Assembly (NCBI GenBank): GCA_004557855.1
Contig: SFFJ01000032.1
Span: 1 to 18,317, forward strand
Length of the DNA: 18,317 nt
Reading direction: 5' to 3'
Origin: Oscillospiraceae bacterium
Lineage (GTDB): Bacteria > Bacillota > Clostridia > Oscillospirales > Ruminococcaceae
Shown here: positions 1-7,028 of the stretch, piece after piece
How positions within the stretch are numbered: position 1 is the first letter of the stretch
Layout: each line of letters begins with the position of its first letter
Notes under the pieces: model-generated
Databases searched by the model: none
Told to the model about the DNA's origin: nothing
Seen by the model: only the letters and a program-made list of their open reading frames with translations
Position numbers and translations under genes: made by a program

Positions 1-124
1 GTGTTTTTAAGAGTACTTTCTCTTAAAGAATTTACAAGGACTCTCCATTGACTTTTCAGTCAATTTCAAGTGAATGCTGTTCAATTTTCAAGGTGCGGCT
101 GCTGTGACCCTTTCGGGTGACAGC
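1..124 (-). other. Probable rRNA operon leader (5' part only)
   Basis: Downstream of the minus-strand promoter are three hairpins: 101-124 (GAAA tetraloop, one internal mismatch), 47-64 (ATTGACT/AGTCAAT) and 6-27 (TTTAAGAG/CTCTTAAA). Between the first two, the minus strand reads CTTGAAAATTGAACA (92-78). That string resembles the conserved motif found in Firmicutes rRNA leaders and 16S-23S spacers. No reading frame fits. I read this as the precursor leader of an rRNA operon whose 16S gene starts just outside the window. An unrelated small RNA is possible but less likely. Confidence 0.5.
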
Positions 125-130
125 TTGTTT

Positions 131-159
131 ATCTTATCACCTCGCAGGGGAAATGTCAA
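131..159 (-). promoter_or_regulatory. Consensus promoter reading left, probably of an rRNA operon
   Basis: On the minus strand there is TTGACA (159-154), a 17-nt spacer and TAAGAT (136-131). AT-rich sequence lies directly upstream (about 160-200), which would suit an UP element. The strength of the match, and the rRNA-leader-like sequence that follows, suggest a ribosomal RNA operon promoter. The rRNA genes themselves would lie beyond the left edge, so this assignment is inferred. Confidence 0.7.
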
Positions 160-208
160 CATCTTTTTTGCGGAATTTTGAATATTTTTTAGTTTTTTCC
201 GTTTCCCC

Positions 209-237
209 TTGCAAAACCCGAAAATACCCGATATAAT
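209..237 (+). promoter_or_regulatory. Promoter of tRNA-Arg
   Basis: TTGCAA (209-214), a 17-nt spacer and a perfect TATAAT (232-237) end 15 nt before the mature tRNA. The promoter is divergent from the probable rRNA promoter and shares the AT-rich block between them. Confidence 0.8.
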
Positions 238-252
238 AGGTAAGCTGAATAT

Positions 253-329
253 GTGCCCGTAGCTCAGCTGGATAGAGTGTCAGACTCCGACTCTGAAGGT
301 CGTGCGTTCGAATCGCATCGGGCATACCA
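253..329 (+). tRNA. tRNA-Arg (anticodon CCG)
   Basis: A 77-nt cloverleaf with encoded CCA. The acceptor stem is 253-259 with 319-325 (first pair G-T). T260 and A261 follow, then a D-stem GCTC with GAGT. The anticodon stem TCAGA/TCTGA surrounds the loop CTCCGAC, giving anticodon CCG at 287-289, which reads CGG. The T-loop is TTCGAAT and the discriminator is A326. It is a single-gene unit with its own promoter and a terminator immediately after CCA. Confidence 0.96.
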
Positions 330-362
330 CCCCCGGATTTCCCGTCCGGGGGCTTTTTCTTT
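330..362 (+). terminator. Intrinsic terminator of tRNA-Arg
   Basis: A perfect 8-bp stem CCCCCGGA (330-337) / TCCGGGGG (345-352) with a 7-nt loop is followed by CTTTTTCTTT. It starts directly after the tRNA CCA end. Confidence 0.9.
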
Positions 363-393
363 GAATGTCCGCCCGCTTCGGGTAAAGCAAAGT

Positions 394-435
394 CCCCCGG
401 CCGCTGCGCTGCAGCAGTTCGGGGGCTTTTTGCTT
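394..435 (+). terminator. Second terminator hairpin, between tRNA-Arg and the histidine kinase
   Basis: The arms CCCCCG (394-399) and CGGGGG (420-425) enclose a GC-rich loop that can form a further small hairpin, followed by CTTTTTGCTT. The T-run is better on the plus strand. Because the kinase gene ends at 461 on the minus strand, the hairpin may also stop that transcript. Confidence 0.6.
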
Positions 436-460
436 GTGTGAAATAACGGGCTCTCTTTTT

Positions 461-1693
461 TTACAGGCTGAAGATGACCTGAAATACGGTGCCTGCTTCC
501 GCCGTACTGGCAACCGAAATCTCCCCGCCCAGCTTTTCCGCCATTTCCTTTGTGATGGCCAGCCCCAGCCCGAAGCTGCCGGACTCGCTTTTCCTGCTTT
601 TATCGCTGCGATAATAGCGGTCAAAAACATGGGGAAGGTCCGCTTCCGGGATGGTGCTGCCGAAGTTTTGAACGGAAAGCCGCACCTTTTTCTTTTCCCT
701 GATGAGCGTCAGCTGCACCCTCCCGCCGGCCGGCTCATATTTCAGGGCGTTTTCCAGCAGGCTGCTGACGATCCGCTGCAGATAGTCGGCATTTCCCCGC
801 AGCGTACATTCGGCGGGCAGCACCGTTTCCAGCGTCACGCCCTTTTCATAGGCGGTGGACTCCATCTCCAGCGCCGCCTTTGTGGCGATGGCTGCAAGGT
901 CCACCGGTCGGATGCAAAGCGCCGCTTCGGGGCGTTCCACATCGGCCAGCGTAAGCATCCGGGAGATGAGCTGCTGCATCCGCTTGGCCGCCTCCTGCGT
1001 GCTGTCCACCCAGCGGCGGACGCTGCCCACCGATTCCTCCGGGTTTTCCAGCAGGATGGCGTTATTCGCCAGAATGACCGAAAGCGGCGTTTTCAAATCG
1101 TGGGAGGCATCCGCGATAAACTGCTTTTCCCGCCGGGCGGACTCCTCCAACGGGCGTGCGGCCAGGGCGGAGAGCCTGACGCTGACGGCGAAAAACAGCA
1201 GCATGGCGCCCAACCAGATGCCCGACAGCATCAGCGCAAGATTGCCCATCGACCGGGTGATATAGTCCGTGGAAGCGATGGCGATGCGGCAGGGGGCATT
1301 TCCGCTGCGATAATAGATGATATGGCTTTGGCGCAGGGTGCCGAATTCCTCCTTTTTGGAAACGATCTCGCTCAACAGCGACTCCAGCTCCTCCCCGGTA
1401 TAGGGGTTATTCGGCGAAAGCACCGAGTAGCTGCCGCTTTCCGGGGAATAGAACACCGTCAGGATATCCTTTTCCCGCTGCGTGCCGTCCCGCCCCCGCG
1501 GGTCCTCCGGCGGCTCCCCCTTGGGCGGCTGGGAAAAGCCCCGCAGGGGTGCAACCACCTGCTCCATCGTCAGGCGCAGGCTGTTGCGGTAGTCATTTAC
1601 CATATATACGGCCACCGCCGCCACCATAACGGTCAGCACGATGCCGATGAGCAGCATATTGAACTGCACAAAGCGCTTGCGGTAGGGGCTCAT
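461..1693 (-). CDS. Sensor histidine kinase, two-component system
   Basis: A 410-residue membrane sensor kinase. A membrane segment at about 12-33, a roughly 120-residue extracytoplasmic region and a second membrane segment at about 153-172 precede the HisKA domain, with the phosphoacceptor His198 in SHDLKTPL. The HATPase domain has the N-box LLENALKY (312-319), an F-box around DLPHVFDRYYR and the G2 box GSFGLGLAI (372-380). The G1 box is NFGSTIP, with Asn where many kinases have Asp; other kinases share this variant, so activity is still likely. The ATG overlaps the regulator's stop as ATGA, implying translational coupling. The extracellular ligand cannot be read from the sequence. The divergent VTC/beta-helix operon is the obvious candidate target, by context only. 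Confidence 0.93.
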   Translation of the reverse strand: MSPYRKRFVQFNMLLIGIVLTVMVAAVAVYMVNDYRNSLRLTMEQVVAPLRGFSQPPKGEPPEDPRGRDGTQREKDILTVFYSPESGSYSVLSPNNPYTGEELESLLSEIVSKKEEFGTLRQSHIIYYRSGNAPCRIAIASTDYITRSMGNLALMLSGIWLGAMLLFFAVSVRLSALAARPLEESARREKQFIADASHDLKTPLSVILANNAILLENPEESVGSVRRWVDSTQEAAKRMQQLISRMLTLADVERPEAALCIRPVDLAAIATKAALEMESTAYEKGVTLETVLPAECTLRGNADYLQRIVSSLLENALKYEPAGGRVQLTLIREKKKVRLSVQNFGSTIPEADLPHVFDRYYRSDKSRKSESGSFGLGLAITKEMAEKLGGEISVASTAEAGTVFQVIFSL

Positions 1694-2364
1694 GGCGTGA
1701 CCTCCAATCGATAGCCGATTTTCTGCAGATTTTTTATGGTGACCCCAGAGCCGAGATACCGCAGCTTTTTCCGCAGGAAGGAGATATAGGCCTCCACATT
1801 ATTATCCGTCGCTTCGGAATCCAACCCCCACGCCCGGCTGATCAGCAGGTCCTTGGAATAGATCATTTTCGGCTCGGAGAGCATCAGCCGCATAAGCGCA
1901 AATTCCTTGGGGCCCAGCTGCACATCCCGGCTGCCGCAGCGCAGCGTGACGGTATTCAGCTCCAGCGTCAGGTCCCCGTAGCAAAGCTCATCCAGAACCA
2001 CCTCTCCCCGCCGGCGGGTCATGGCGCCCACTCTTGCCAGCAGCTCCTCCGGGTCAAAGGGCTTGGTGAGGTAATCATCCGCCCCGGCGTTCAGCCCGGC
2101 CACCTTATCGGGTACGGTCGTCCGGGCGGTCAGCATCAGCACCGGGGTCTGCACCCCCTCGCTTCGCAGCTGCCGCAAAACGCTGATCCCGTCCAGTCGG
2201 GGCAGCATGATATCCAAAAGGATCAGGTCATAGCCGCCCACCCGGATGTAATCCAGCGCAGACTGCCCGTCCGCCACCCGGTCTGCGCTGTGCCCCGCCT
2301 TGCGCAGGATATGCTCCACCGCCTCCGCCAGGGCGGTCTCATCCTCTACGATAAGAATATTCAA
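1690..2364 (-). CDS. OmpR/PhoB-family response regulator
   Basis: A 224-residue DNA-binding regulator paired with the downstream kinase. The receiver domain (about 1-115) has the acidic patch ED(7-8), phospho-acceptor Asp51 in LLDIMLP, Thr79 and Lys101 (LTKPF). The C-terminal winged helix follows (about 128-224), ending in the typical IGYRLE strand. I chose the TTG at 2364 because it gives a start NILIVEDE right after an AAAGGAGG ribosome site. A frame open to an ATG at 2454 would translate through the probable promoter. The stop overlaps the kinase ATG by 4 nt (ATGA). The promoter region holds a direct repeat of the kind this family binds, so autoregulation is plausible. Confidence 0.93.
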   Translation of the reverse strand: MNILIVEDETALAEAVEHILRKAGHSADRVADGQSALDYIRVGGYDLILLDIMLPRLDGISVLRQLRSEGVQTPVLMLTARTTVPDKVAGLNAGADDYLTKPFDPEELLARVGAMTRRRGEVVLDELCYGDLTLELNTVTLRCGSRDVQLGPKEFALMRLMLSEPKMIYSKDLLISRAWGLDSEATDNNVEAYISFLRKKLRYLGSGVTIKNLQKIGYRLEVTP

Positions 2365-2397
2365 AGGAAGTCCCTCCTTTTTCTGTTTCATTTTATC

Positions 2398-2429
2398 ATT
2401 ATAGGGGAAAAACTGAAATAGTTCTGAAA
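2398..2429 (-). promoter_or_regulatory. Promoter of the two-component operon with a CTGAAA direct repeat
   Basis: On the minus strand TATAAT (2403-2398) is preceded by 9 nt and then two TTTCAG repeats (2418-2413 and 2429-2424), 11 nt apart start to start. There is no good -35 hexamer; the repeats occupy that place, as in PhoB-type activated promoters. The regulator's own product is the natural candidate to bind here. The -10 is clear, the operator is inferred. Confidence 0.55.
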
Positions 2430-2508
2430 AAAGTTTTTGCTCCCCTTTCAGCATTTTTTAAGAAGCGGATGGATAATAAGGGTAACAAAAGCCAAAGGAG
2501 GCGACACT

Positions 2509-3234
2509 ATGGAAAACTATCAGGCCGTATTCAAACGGAAGGAACTGAAATACCTGCTGACCGAAGCGCAGCTCGCCGCCCTGCGCCCGGTGCTTTTCTC
2601 CCACACGGTGCCGGATGCCTTTGCCCACAGCAGCATCCTTAACCTGTACTACGATACCCCGGACTTTCGCATGATCCGCCGTTCGCAGGAAAAGCCCGCC
2701 TACAAGGAAAAGCTCCGCCTACGCAGCTACGGGGTACCGCAGGAGCAAACGCCGGTCTTTCCGGAGATCAAAAAGAAGGCGGAGGGGATCGTCTACAAGC
2801 GCCGTGTCGGTATGCCCTGCCGGGATGCCGTCCTTTATCTATCACAGCAGTGCCCCGGCGATGACGATCAGATCTTCCGGGAGCTTGATTGGATGCTGTC
2901 CTCCTACGGCAGCCTTGCGCCCCGCATCTTCCTCTCCTATGAACGGGACTCCCGAAAGGGCGCGGAGGACCCCTCTCTGCGCCTGACGCTCGACCGCCGG
3001 ATGCTATGGCGTGCCGATGCGCTGGACCTGCGGCAGGGGGCGTGGGGCAGCCCGCTGCTGGCCCCGGGGCAGGTGCTCCTGGAGGTGAAGATCACCAATG
3101 CGGCGCCGCTGTGGCTGGCACGGGCCCTTTCGGAAAGCGGCATCTTCCCCACCTCTTTTTCCAAATGCGGCAGGGCGTTCGAGGCCCTATGCAAAGAAAA
3201 AACCGACGAAACGGAGATAAAACGATATGCTTGA
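2509..3234 (+). CDS. VTC-domain protein, probable polyphosphate polymerase
   Basis: A 241-residue cytosolic protein that looks like a stand-alone VTC catalytic domain, related to yeast Vtc4, which makes polyphosphate from ATP in a triphosphate-tunnel fold. Visible tunnel-type strands are RKELKYLL (10-17), YYDTPDF (47-53), a basic KEKLRLR (66-72), FPEIKKK (84-90), FLSYERDS (141-148), LRLTLDRR (157-164), LLEVKI (190-195) and FSKCGRAFEAL (217-227). Most relatives have Tyr rather than Cys at 220. The start is the ATG after AAAGGAGG at 2494-2501; an earlier in-frame ATG at 2437 lacks that site. It is first gene of a three-gene operon, and its end overlaps the DUF4956 start by 8 nt. Polymerase activity is inferred from the family. 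Confidence 0.85.
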   Translation: MENYQAVFKRKELKYLLTEAQLAALRPVLFSHTVPDAFAHSSILNLYYDTPDFRMIRRSQEKPAYKEKLRLRSYGVPQEQTPVFPEIKKKAEGIVYKRRVGMPCRDAVLYLSQQCPGDDDQIFRELDWMLSSYGSLAPRIFLSYERDSRKGAEDPSLRLTLDRRMLWRADALDLRQGAWGSPLLAPGQVLLEVKITNAAPLWLARALSESGIFPTSFSKCGRAFEALCKEKTDETEIKRYA

Positions 3235-3901
3235 CGGAATTTTTGCTTCTCTTTATACCACCTCGGTGACGGCGCCCGCCTTTCTTGCCGTCTGCCTGCT
3301 TTCGGTGGGGCTGGGCTATGGTATTGCGCTCACCTACCGCAAAATAAGCGGTGAGGGCGGCACCATGTTTTCCGCACTTACCGTCCTGCCCTTTCTGGTG
3401 CAGCTCGTCATTCTGCTGGTCAACGGCAATCTCGGCGCCGGCGTGGCGGTGGCGGGGGCGTTCAGTTTGGTGCGGTTTCGCTCGGCGCCCGGCTCCGCGC
3501 GGGATATCACGGTCATTTTCCTTTCGATGACGGTGGGGCTCTGCTGCGGCATGGGCTACTGGGCGCCTGCGGTGCTGGCGGCGCTGGTCACCTGCGGCCT
3601 CCTGCTGCTGCAAAAAAAGCCGCAGACCGACCCCTGCGAACGGGAGCTCCGTGTGACCATCCCGGAAAATCTCGACTACAATGACCTCTTTTCCGACCTT
3701 TTCGCCGGATATACCGCATCCTGTAAGCTGCTGCGGGTCAAAACCGTCAATATGGGCAGCCTGTACAGTCTCCACTATCTGGTGCGGCTGAAGGACCCCG
3801 CCGGGGAAAAGGAGCTGCTGGACGCCATGCGCTGCCGCAACGGAAATCTGGAAATCTCCTGCGGCCTCCCCGCAGAGTATAAACAGGGGGAAATCCTATG
3901 A
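3227..3901 (+). CDS. DUF4956 integral membrane protein
   Basis: A 224-residue protein with four or five hydrophobic segments (about 15-36, 47-66, 70-82, 94-110 and 112-129) and a cytosolic C-terminal domain of about 95 residues. The family hallmark AFSLVRFRSAPGSARDI (78-94) follows the third hydrophobic stretch. DUF4956 proteins commonly sit beside VTC-domain proteins in bacteria. A role in membrane handling or export of the VTC product is a reasonable guess, but no activity is established that I can name. The gene overlaps the VTC gene by 8 nt and the lipoprotein gene by 4 nt (ATGA), so the three are very probably co-translated. Confidence 0.85.
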   Translation: MLDGIFASLYTTSVTAPAFLAVCLLSVGLGYGIALTYRKISGEGGTMFSALTVLPFLVQLVILLVNGNLGAGVAVAGAFSLVRFRSAPGSARDITVIFLSMTVGLCCGMGYWAPAVLAALVTCGLLLLQKKPQTDPCERELRVTIPENLDYNDLFSDLFAGYTASCKLLRVKTVNMGSLYSLHYLVRLKDPAGEKELLDAMRCRNGNLEISCGLPAEYKQGEIL

Positions 3902-5412
3902 AAAAAATCCATCTCATATTTGCATTGCTTCTGGCCCTTGCTCTGTCGGCGGGCTGCGCCGCAGACCCTGCGGAAAACCCCACCCCCGCCGGCGGCACCG
4001 AAATCCGCTTTACCGACGGAAAGGTGACGGCGGCCGCCACGGACGGTATCACCATCGACGGCACCACCCTGACCGTCACCGGTGCGGGCACCTATCTGCT
4101 TTCCGGCAGCTGCGCCGATGGCCGTGTGAAGGTGGAAAAGGGGGTGCGCGGCGTTACGCTGGTGCTCAACGGTCTGACCCTCACCTGTGAGAACAGCGCC
4201 CCCATCCTTTGCGGCAAGGGCAGCGAGGTCACCATTGAAGCGGCAGCCGGAACCGAAAATACCCTCTCCGATACCGCCGCCAATAATGACGAAACCGGCA
4301 GCGCCGATGCGGAAAACGCCGTTATCAAGTGCAAGGACGGCTCCCGGGTGGTGCTTTGCGGCAGCGGGGCGCTGACCCTCCGGGCGAACGGCAAAAACGG
4401 CATCAAATCCGGTTCGACAACGCAGGACGGCGAAGCCTCCCTGACCATCCGTGACCTGACGCTTACCATCGATGCCCCCGTGAACGATGCAGTCAATGCG
4501 GAAGCGGCGCTGACGGTGGAAAGCGGCACCCTCACCCTCTCCGCCGGGGATGATGCGCTGCACTGCGACTACACTCTGAACATCGGTGCGGCGGGAACCG
4601 ACGGCCCCCGCATCACCGTCACCTCCTGCTTTGAGGGACTGGAGGGCGCAGCCGTCAACATCTGCTCCGGCAGCATCGATATCCATTCTGCCGATGACTG
4701 CATTAACGCCGCCAATGCCGACCTCACCGGCTTTTCCTACCAGCTGAATATCAGCGGCGGGACGGTCACCGCCCGCTCCGACAGCGGAGACGGCTTCGAC
4801 TCCAACGGCGACCTGACCATCTCCGGCGGAAATGTGACCGTTTGGACCGCCAACGCCGCAGATAACGAACCCCTTGATGCGGACGGCACCATTACCGTTT
4901 CCGGCGGCACGGTGTTGGCGGCAGGCGGCAGCGGCGGCATGGGGATGTCCCTTGCGGCGACCCAACCCTGCGTGATCTTCACCGGCTCCGGGGCAGCCGG
5001 CGGCATGAATATGCCCGGTCCCGGCACCCTCGGCGGCGCATCGCTGCTGACGCAGGGAGCCGCCTTTACCGTTGCCTCCGCCGACGGAATTGTCCTCTAT
5101 TCCGGGGAAGCGGTGTATAATGCCTCGTTCCTGTTCTTCTCCTCCGGCGATCTTTCGGACGGCGAAAGCTATACCCTTTCCGCCGGGGAAGCCCAAACGG
5201 TAAGCACCGCCCAAACCGGCACGGTACGCACCGGGATGGGCAGCCGGGGTGATGGGAATATAGGCGGCATGGGCGGCATGGGCGGTCAGCGCCCGGACGG
5301 CAGCGCCCCGCCCTCCGGCGGCTTCAATAGTCAAAAGCCGGACGGCACCACCCCGCCGGAAAAACCGACCGGCACACCCCCTCAAACCGGTCCCGGCGGC
5401 ACCACCGCATAA
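3898..5412 (+). CDS. Cthe_2159-like (DUF4353) beta-helix carbohydrate-binding lipoprotein
   Basis: A 504-residue secreted lipoprotein. The signal peptide ends in LALSAGC with Cys20 as probable lipidation site. Residues about 33-440 form repeating Gly/Asp/Thr-rich rungs with acidic turns, such as AGDDALHCD (216-224), CFEGLEG (244-250), SADDCINAAN (264-273), SGDGFDSNGD (296-305) and NEPLDADG (323-330). These match the right-handed beta-helix family of Clostridium thermocellum Cthe_2159, which binds acidic or cellulosic polysaccharides; the acidic turns fit metal binding. The tail (about 441-504) is rich in Gly, Pro and Met and probably disordered. As the last gene of the VTC-DUF4956 operon, it suggests a surface or cell-wall function for the whole cassette. 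The ligand is unknown. Confidence 0.85.
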   Translation: MKKIHLIFALLLALALSAGCAADPAENPTPAGGTEIRFTDGKVTAAATDGITIDGTTLTVTGAGTYLLSGSCADGRVKVEKGVRGVTLVLNGLTLTCENSAPILCGKGSEVTIEAAAGTENTLSDTAANNDETGSADAENAVIKCKDGSRVVLCGSGALTLRANGKNGIKSGSTTQDGEASLTIRDLTLTIDAPVNDAVNAEAALTVESGTLTLSAGDDALHCDYTLNIGAAGTDGPRITVTSCFEGLEGAAVNICSGSIDIHSADDCINAANADLTGFSYQLNISGGTVTARSDSGDGFDSNGDLTISGGNVTVWTANAADNEPLDADGTITVSGGTVLAAGGSGGMGMSLAATQPCVIFTGSGAAGGMNMPGPGTLGGASLLTQGAAFTVASADGIVLYSGEAVYNASFLFFSSGDLSDGESYTLSAGEAQTVSTAQTGTVRTGMGSRGDGNIGGMGGMGGQRPDGSAPPSGGFNSQKPDGTTPPEKPTGTPPQTGPGGTTA

Positions 5413-5430
5413 TATACCCGCCCCGCAAAG

Positions 5431-5490
5431 CGGCAGCCCCCCGGCTCCTCAAGCAAACTGCTTTTGGCACCGAAGGGCTGCCGACTTTTT
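5431..5490 (+). terminator. Terminator of the VTC operon, possibly bidirectional
   Basis: A perfect 9-bp stem CGGCAGCCC (5431-5439) / GGGCTGCCG (5475-5483) closes a 35-nt loop and is followed by ACTTTTTC. It lies between convergent genes, so it may also serve the Crp/Fnr gene, though the minus-strand T-run is weak. Confidence 0.75.
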
Positions 5491-5523
5491 CGTCCGGGCT
5501 GTATTCTTCCTGCGTCCCCCTTA

Positions 5524-6213
5524 CTATATATAGGAAGGCTGCCCCGCCCCCGGCGCCTTGAGGACAAAATGGTTTTTGTGAAACGCCAGCAGTCCCTCGT
5601 CACGCATCCGGCCCAGCTCCAGCGAAAGCCCGCTGCGCTCCACCGAAAGATAGTCCGCCAGCTGCTGCCGGGAAAAGGGGATATCAAACTCATAGCTTCC
5701 CCGGCGCTGCGCCTCGGCGGAAAGATAAGACATCAGCTTGGCGCGCGTGGTGCGCTGCCCCATATGGGTCAGTTTTTCATTCAGCAGCAGGTTCTTTTCC
5801 GCCAGCTCCCCCAGCAGGTTGCCGATGATCCGCCCGTGGTACACGCAGGCGGAGGAGCAGACGCTCAAAATACGCTTTACCCGCAAAAACATCACCGTGA
5901 CTGCGCTCTCCGCCTCCACGCTCACGTTCAGCACCGTACCCGGCGCGCAGGCAAATACCTCGGCGAAGGTCTGTCCCGGCCCGGCCTTGGAAAGGATATT
6001 GCGGTTGCCCCATATATCCTCCTGCACGATGAGCACGCTCCCCGCCAACACAAGCCCCACCTCCTCCGCCGCATCCCCGGCACGCAGCAGCCGGGCGCCC
6101 TTGGGAAAGGTGTCGATCCTCGCCGCAAGGCAGGAGAGCATGGCGGCAAGCTCCTCCCCGGAAATGCCGGAAAACAGCGGCGCCGCATGGAGCATCGGGA
6201 AAAATTCCTTCAT
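5524..6213 (-). CDS. Crp/Fnr-family transcription regulator
   Basis: A 229-residue regulator with an N-terminal cyclic-nucleotide-binding-type beta-barrel (about 10-125), a long dimer helix (about 126-160) and a C-terminal helix-turn-helix (about 180-203, SRQQLADYLSVERSGLS). Cysteines occur at 28, 89, 119 and 123, but the N-terminal Cys cluster typical of Fnr is absent, so the signal is not obviously an Fe-S centre. The ribosome site is an AGGGGG about 7 nt before the ATG. It is divergent from an Fe-S protein gene, with a 14-bp dyad between them. By context it controls that gene in response to redox or nitrosative stress, as HcpR-type relatives do. That function is inferred. Confidence 0.88.
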   Translation of the reverse strand: MKEFFPMLHAAPLFSGISGEELAAMLSCLAARIDTFPKGARLLRAGDAAEEVGLVLAGSVLIVQEDIWGNRNILSKAGPGQTFAEVFACAPGTVLNVSVEAESAVTVMFLRVKRILSVCSSACVYHGRIIGNLLGELAEKNLLLNEKLTHMGQRTTRAKLMSYLSAEAQRRGSYEFDIPFSRQQLADYLSVERSGLSLELGRMRDEGLLAFHKNHFVLKAPGAGQPSYI

Positions 6214-6228
6214 AAAAACGCCCCCTTC

Positions 6229-6242
6229 GTTGAAAATTCAAC
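6229..6242. promoter_or_regulatory. Perfect dyad, probable Crp/Fnr operator
   Basis: GTTGAA-AA-TTCAAC is a perfect inverted repeat in the 88-bp divergent spacer. Its centre (6235.5) falls at about -41.5 if the plus-strand start is 7 nt after the TATAAT at 6265-6270. That is the classic class II activation position. The half-site spacing is shorter than the Fnr consensus. Confidence 0.6.
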
Positions 6243-6258
6243 CGACTTGTTGTATTTA

Positions 6259-6286
6259 GTATAGTATAATAGCCCCATCAAAGCAA
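6259..6286 (-). promoter_or_regulatory. Probable promoter of the Crp/Fnr gene
   Basis: On the minus strand TTGCTT (6286-6281), a 16-nt spacer and TATACT (6264-6259). Transcription would start near 6252, which puts the dyad just downstream, where binding would repress. Confidence 0.5.
6265..6270 (+). promoter_or_regulatory. -10 element of the Fe-S protein gene
   Basis: A perfect TATAAT is present, but no -35 hexamer is found 16-18 nt upstream. This fits an activator-dependent promoter driven from the adjacent dyad. Confidence 0.6.
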
Positions 6287-6301
6287 CAGGAGGGCGATCA
6301 A

Positions 6302-7015
6302 ATGAAACGAAGGATCATCGAGATCGATGAAAATAAGTGCAACGGCTGCGGCGCCTGCGCCGATGCCTGCCATGAGGGCGCCATCGCCATGGTGAACGGC
6401 AAGGCGCAGCTCATGCGGGACGATTACTGCGACGGTTTGGGCGACTGCCTGCCCGCCTGCCCCACCGGGGCCATCACCTTTGTGGAGCGGGAAGCGGCGG
6501 CCTACGATGAAAAAGCCGTCATGGAGAATAAGCAGCGGAAAATGCGGGAGCAGGGCATGACCCTCCCCTGCGGCTGCCCCGGCAGTCATTCCCGCCACAT
6601 CCTGCGGGAGGAACCCCCTGCGGCGGAGGCTCCCTCTCCCGCACCGGCAAGCCGCCTTTCCCAGTGGCCGGTGCAGATCAAGCTGGTGCCGGTAAACGCC
6701 CCCTATTTTGACGGTGCAAGGCTGCTCATCGCCGCCGACTGCACCGCCTATGCCTACGCCGCCTTCCACGAGCGTTTCATCCGGGGGCATATCACACTGG
6801 TGGGCTGCCCCAAGCTGGATAGTATAGACTACTCCGAAAAGCTCACTGCGATCATCCGGGAAAACAACATCAAGAGCGTCACCGTCGTCCGCATGGAGGT
6901 ACCCTGCTGCGGCGGGCTGGAAGCGGCGGCGAAAACGGCGCTCCGGGAAAGCGGGAAATTCATCCCGTGGCAGGTGGTCACCGTCACGGTGGATGGCCGG
7001 CTGAAGGAGGATTGA
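6302..7015 (+). CDS. Ferredoxin-like Fe-S protein with extra Cys motifs
   Basis: A 237-residue cytosolic protein. The N-terminus is a ferredoxin-type dicluster domain: C13-x2-C16-x2-C19-x3-C23, then C43-x5-C49-x3-C53-P. The second motif lacks its middle cysteine (Leu46), so that cluster may be 3Fe-4S or have another ligand. After residue 80 come CGCPG (C90, C92), a Pro/Ala-rich linker (about 103-118) and a C-terminal domain (about 120-237) with GCPKLD (C169) and EVPCCGGL (C202, C203). Similar proteins sit near hybrid-cluster-protein genes in Clostridia, but none is present here. The start follows AGGAGGG at 6289-6295. It is probably controlled by the divergent Crp/Fnr protein. The electron partner is unknown. 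Confidence 0.83.
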   Translation: MKRRIIEIDENKCNGCGACADACHEGAIAMVNGKAQLMRDDYCDGLGDCLPACPTGAITFVEREAAAYDEKAVMENKQRKMREQGMTLPCGCPGSHSRHILREEPPAAEAPSPAPASRLSQWPVQIKLVPVNAPYFDGARLLIAADCTAYAYAAFHERFIRGHITLVGCPKLDSIDYSEKLTAIIRENNIKSVTVVRMEVPCCGGLEAAAKTALRESGKFIPWQVVTVTVDGRLKED

Positions 7016-7028
7016 CCCCCGCCCCACG

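Noticed and set aside
434..1714. 426-codon open frame on the plus strand opposite the kinase
   Set aside because: Mirror frame of the kinase gene. Composition is rich in His, Arg, Gly and Gln with no recognisable domain.
2365..2454. N-terminal extension of the response regulator to an ATG at 2454
   Set aside because: It would translate through the TATAAT and operator repeats, and lacks a ribosome site. The TTG at 2364 has AAAGGAGG at proper spacing and matches the family start.
3775..5385. 536-codon open frame on the minus strand opposite the beta-helix lipoprotein
   Set aside because: Gly/Ala-rich mirror frame caused by GC-rich third positions of the real gene, which has signal peptide, operon overlap and family repeats.
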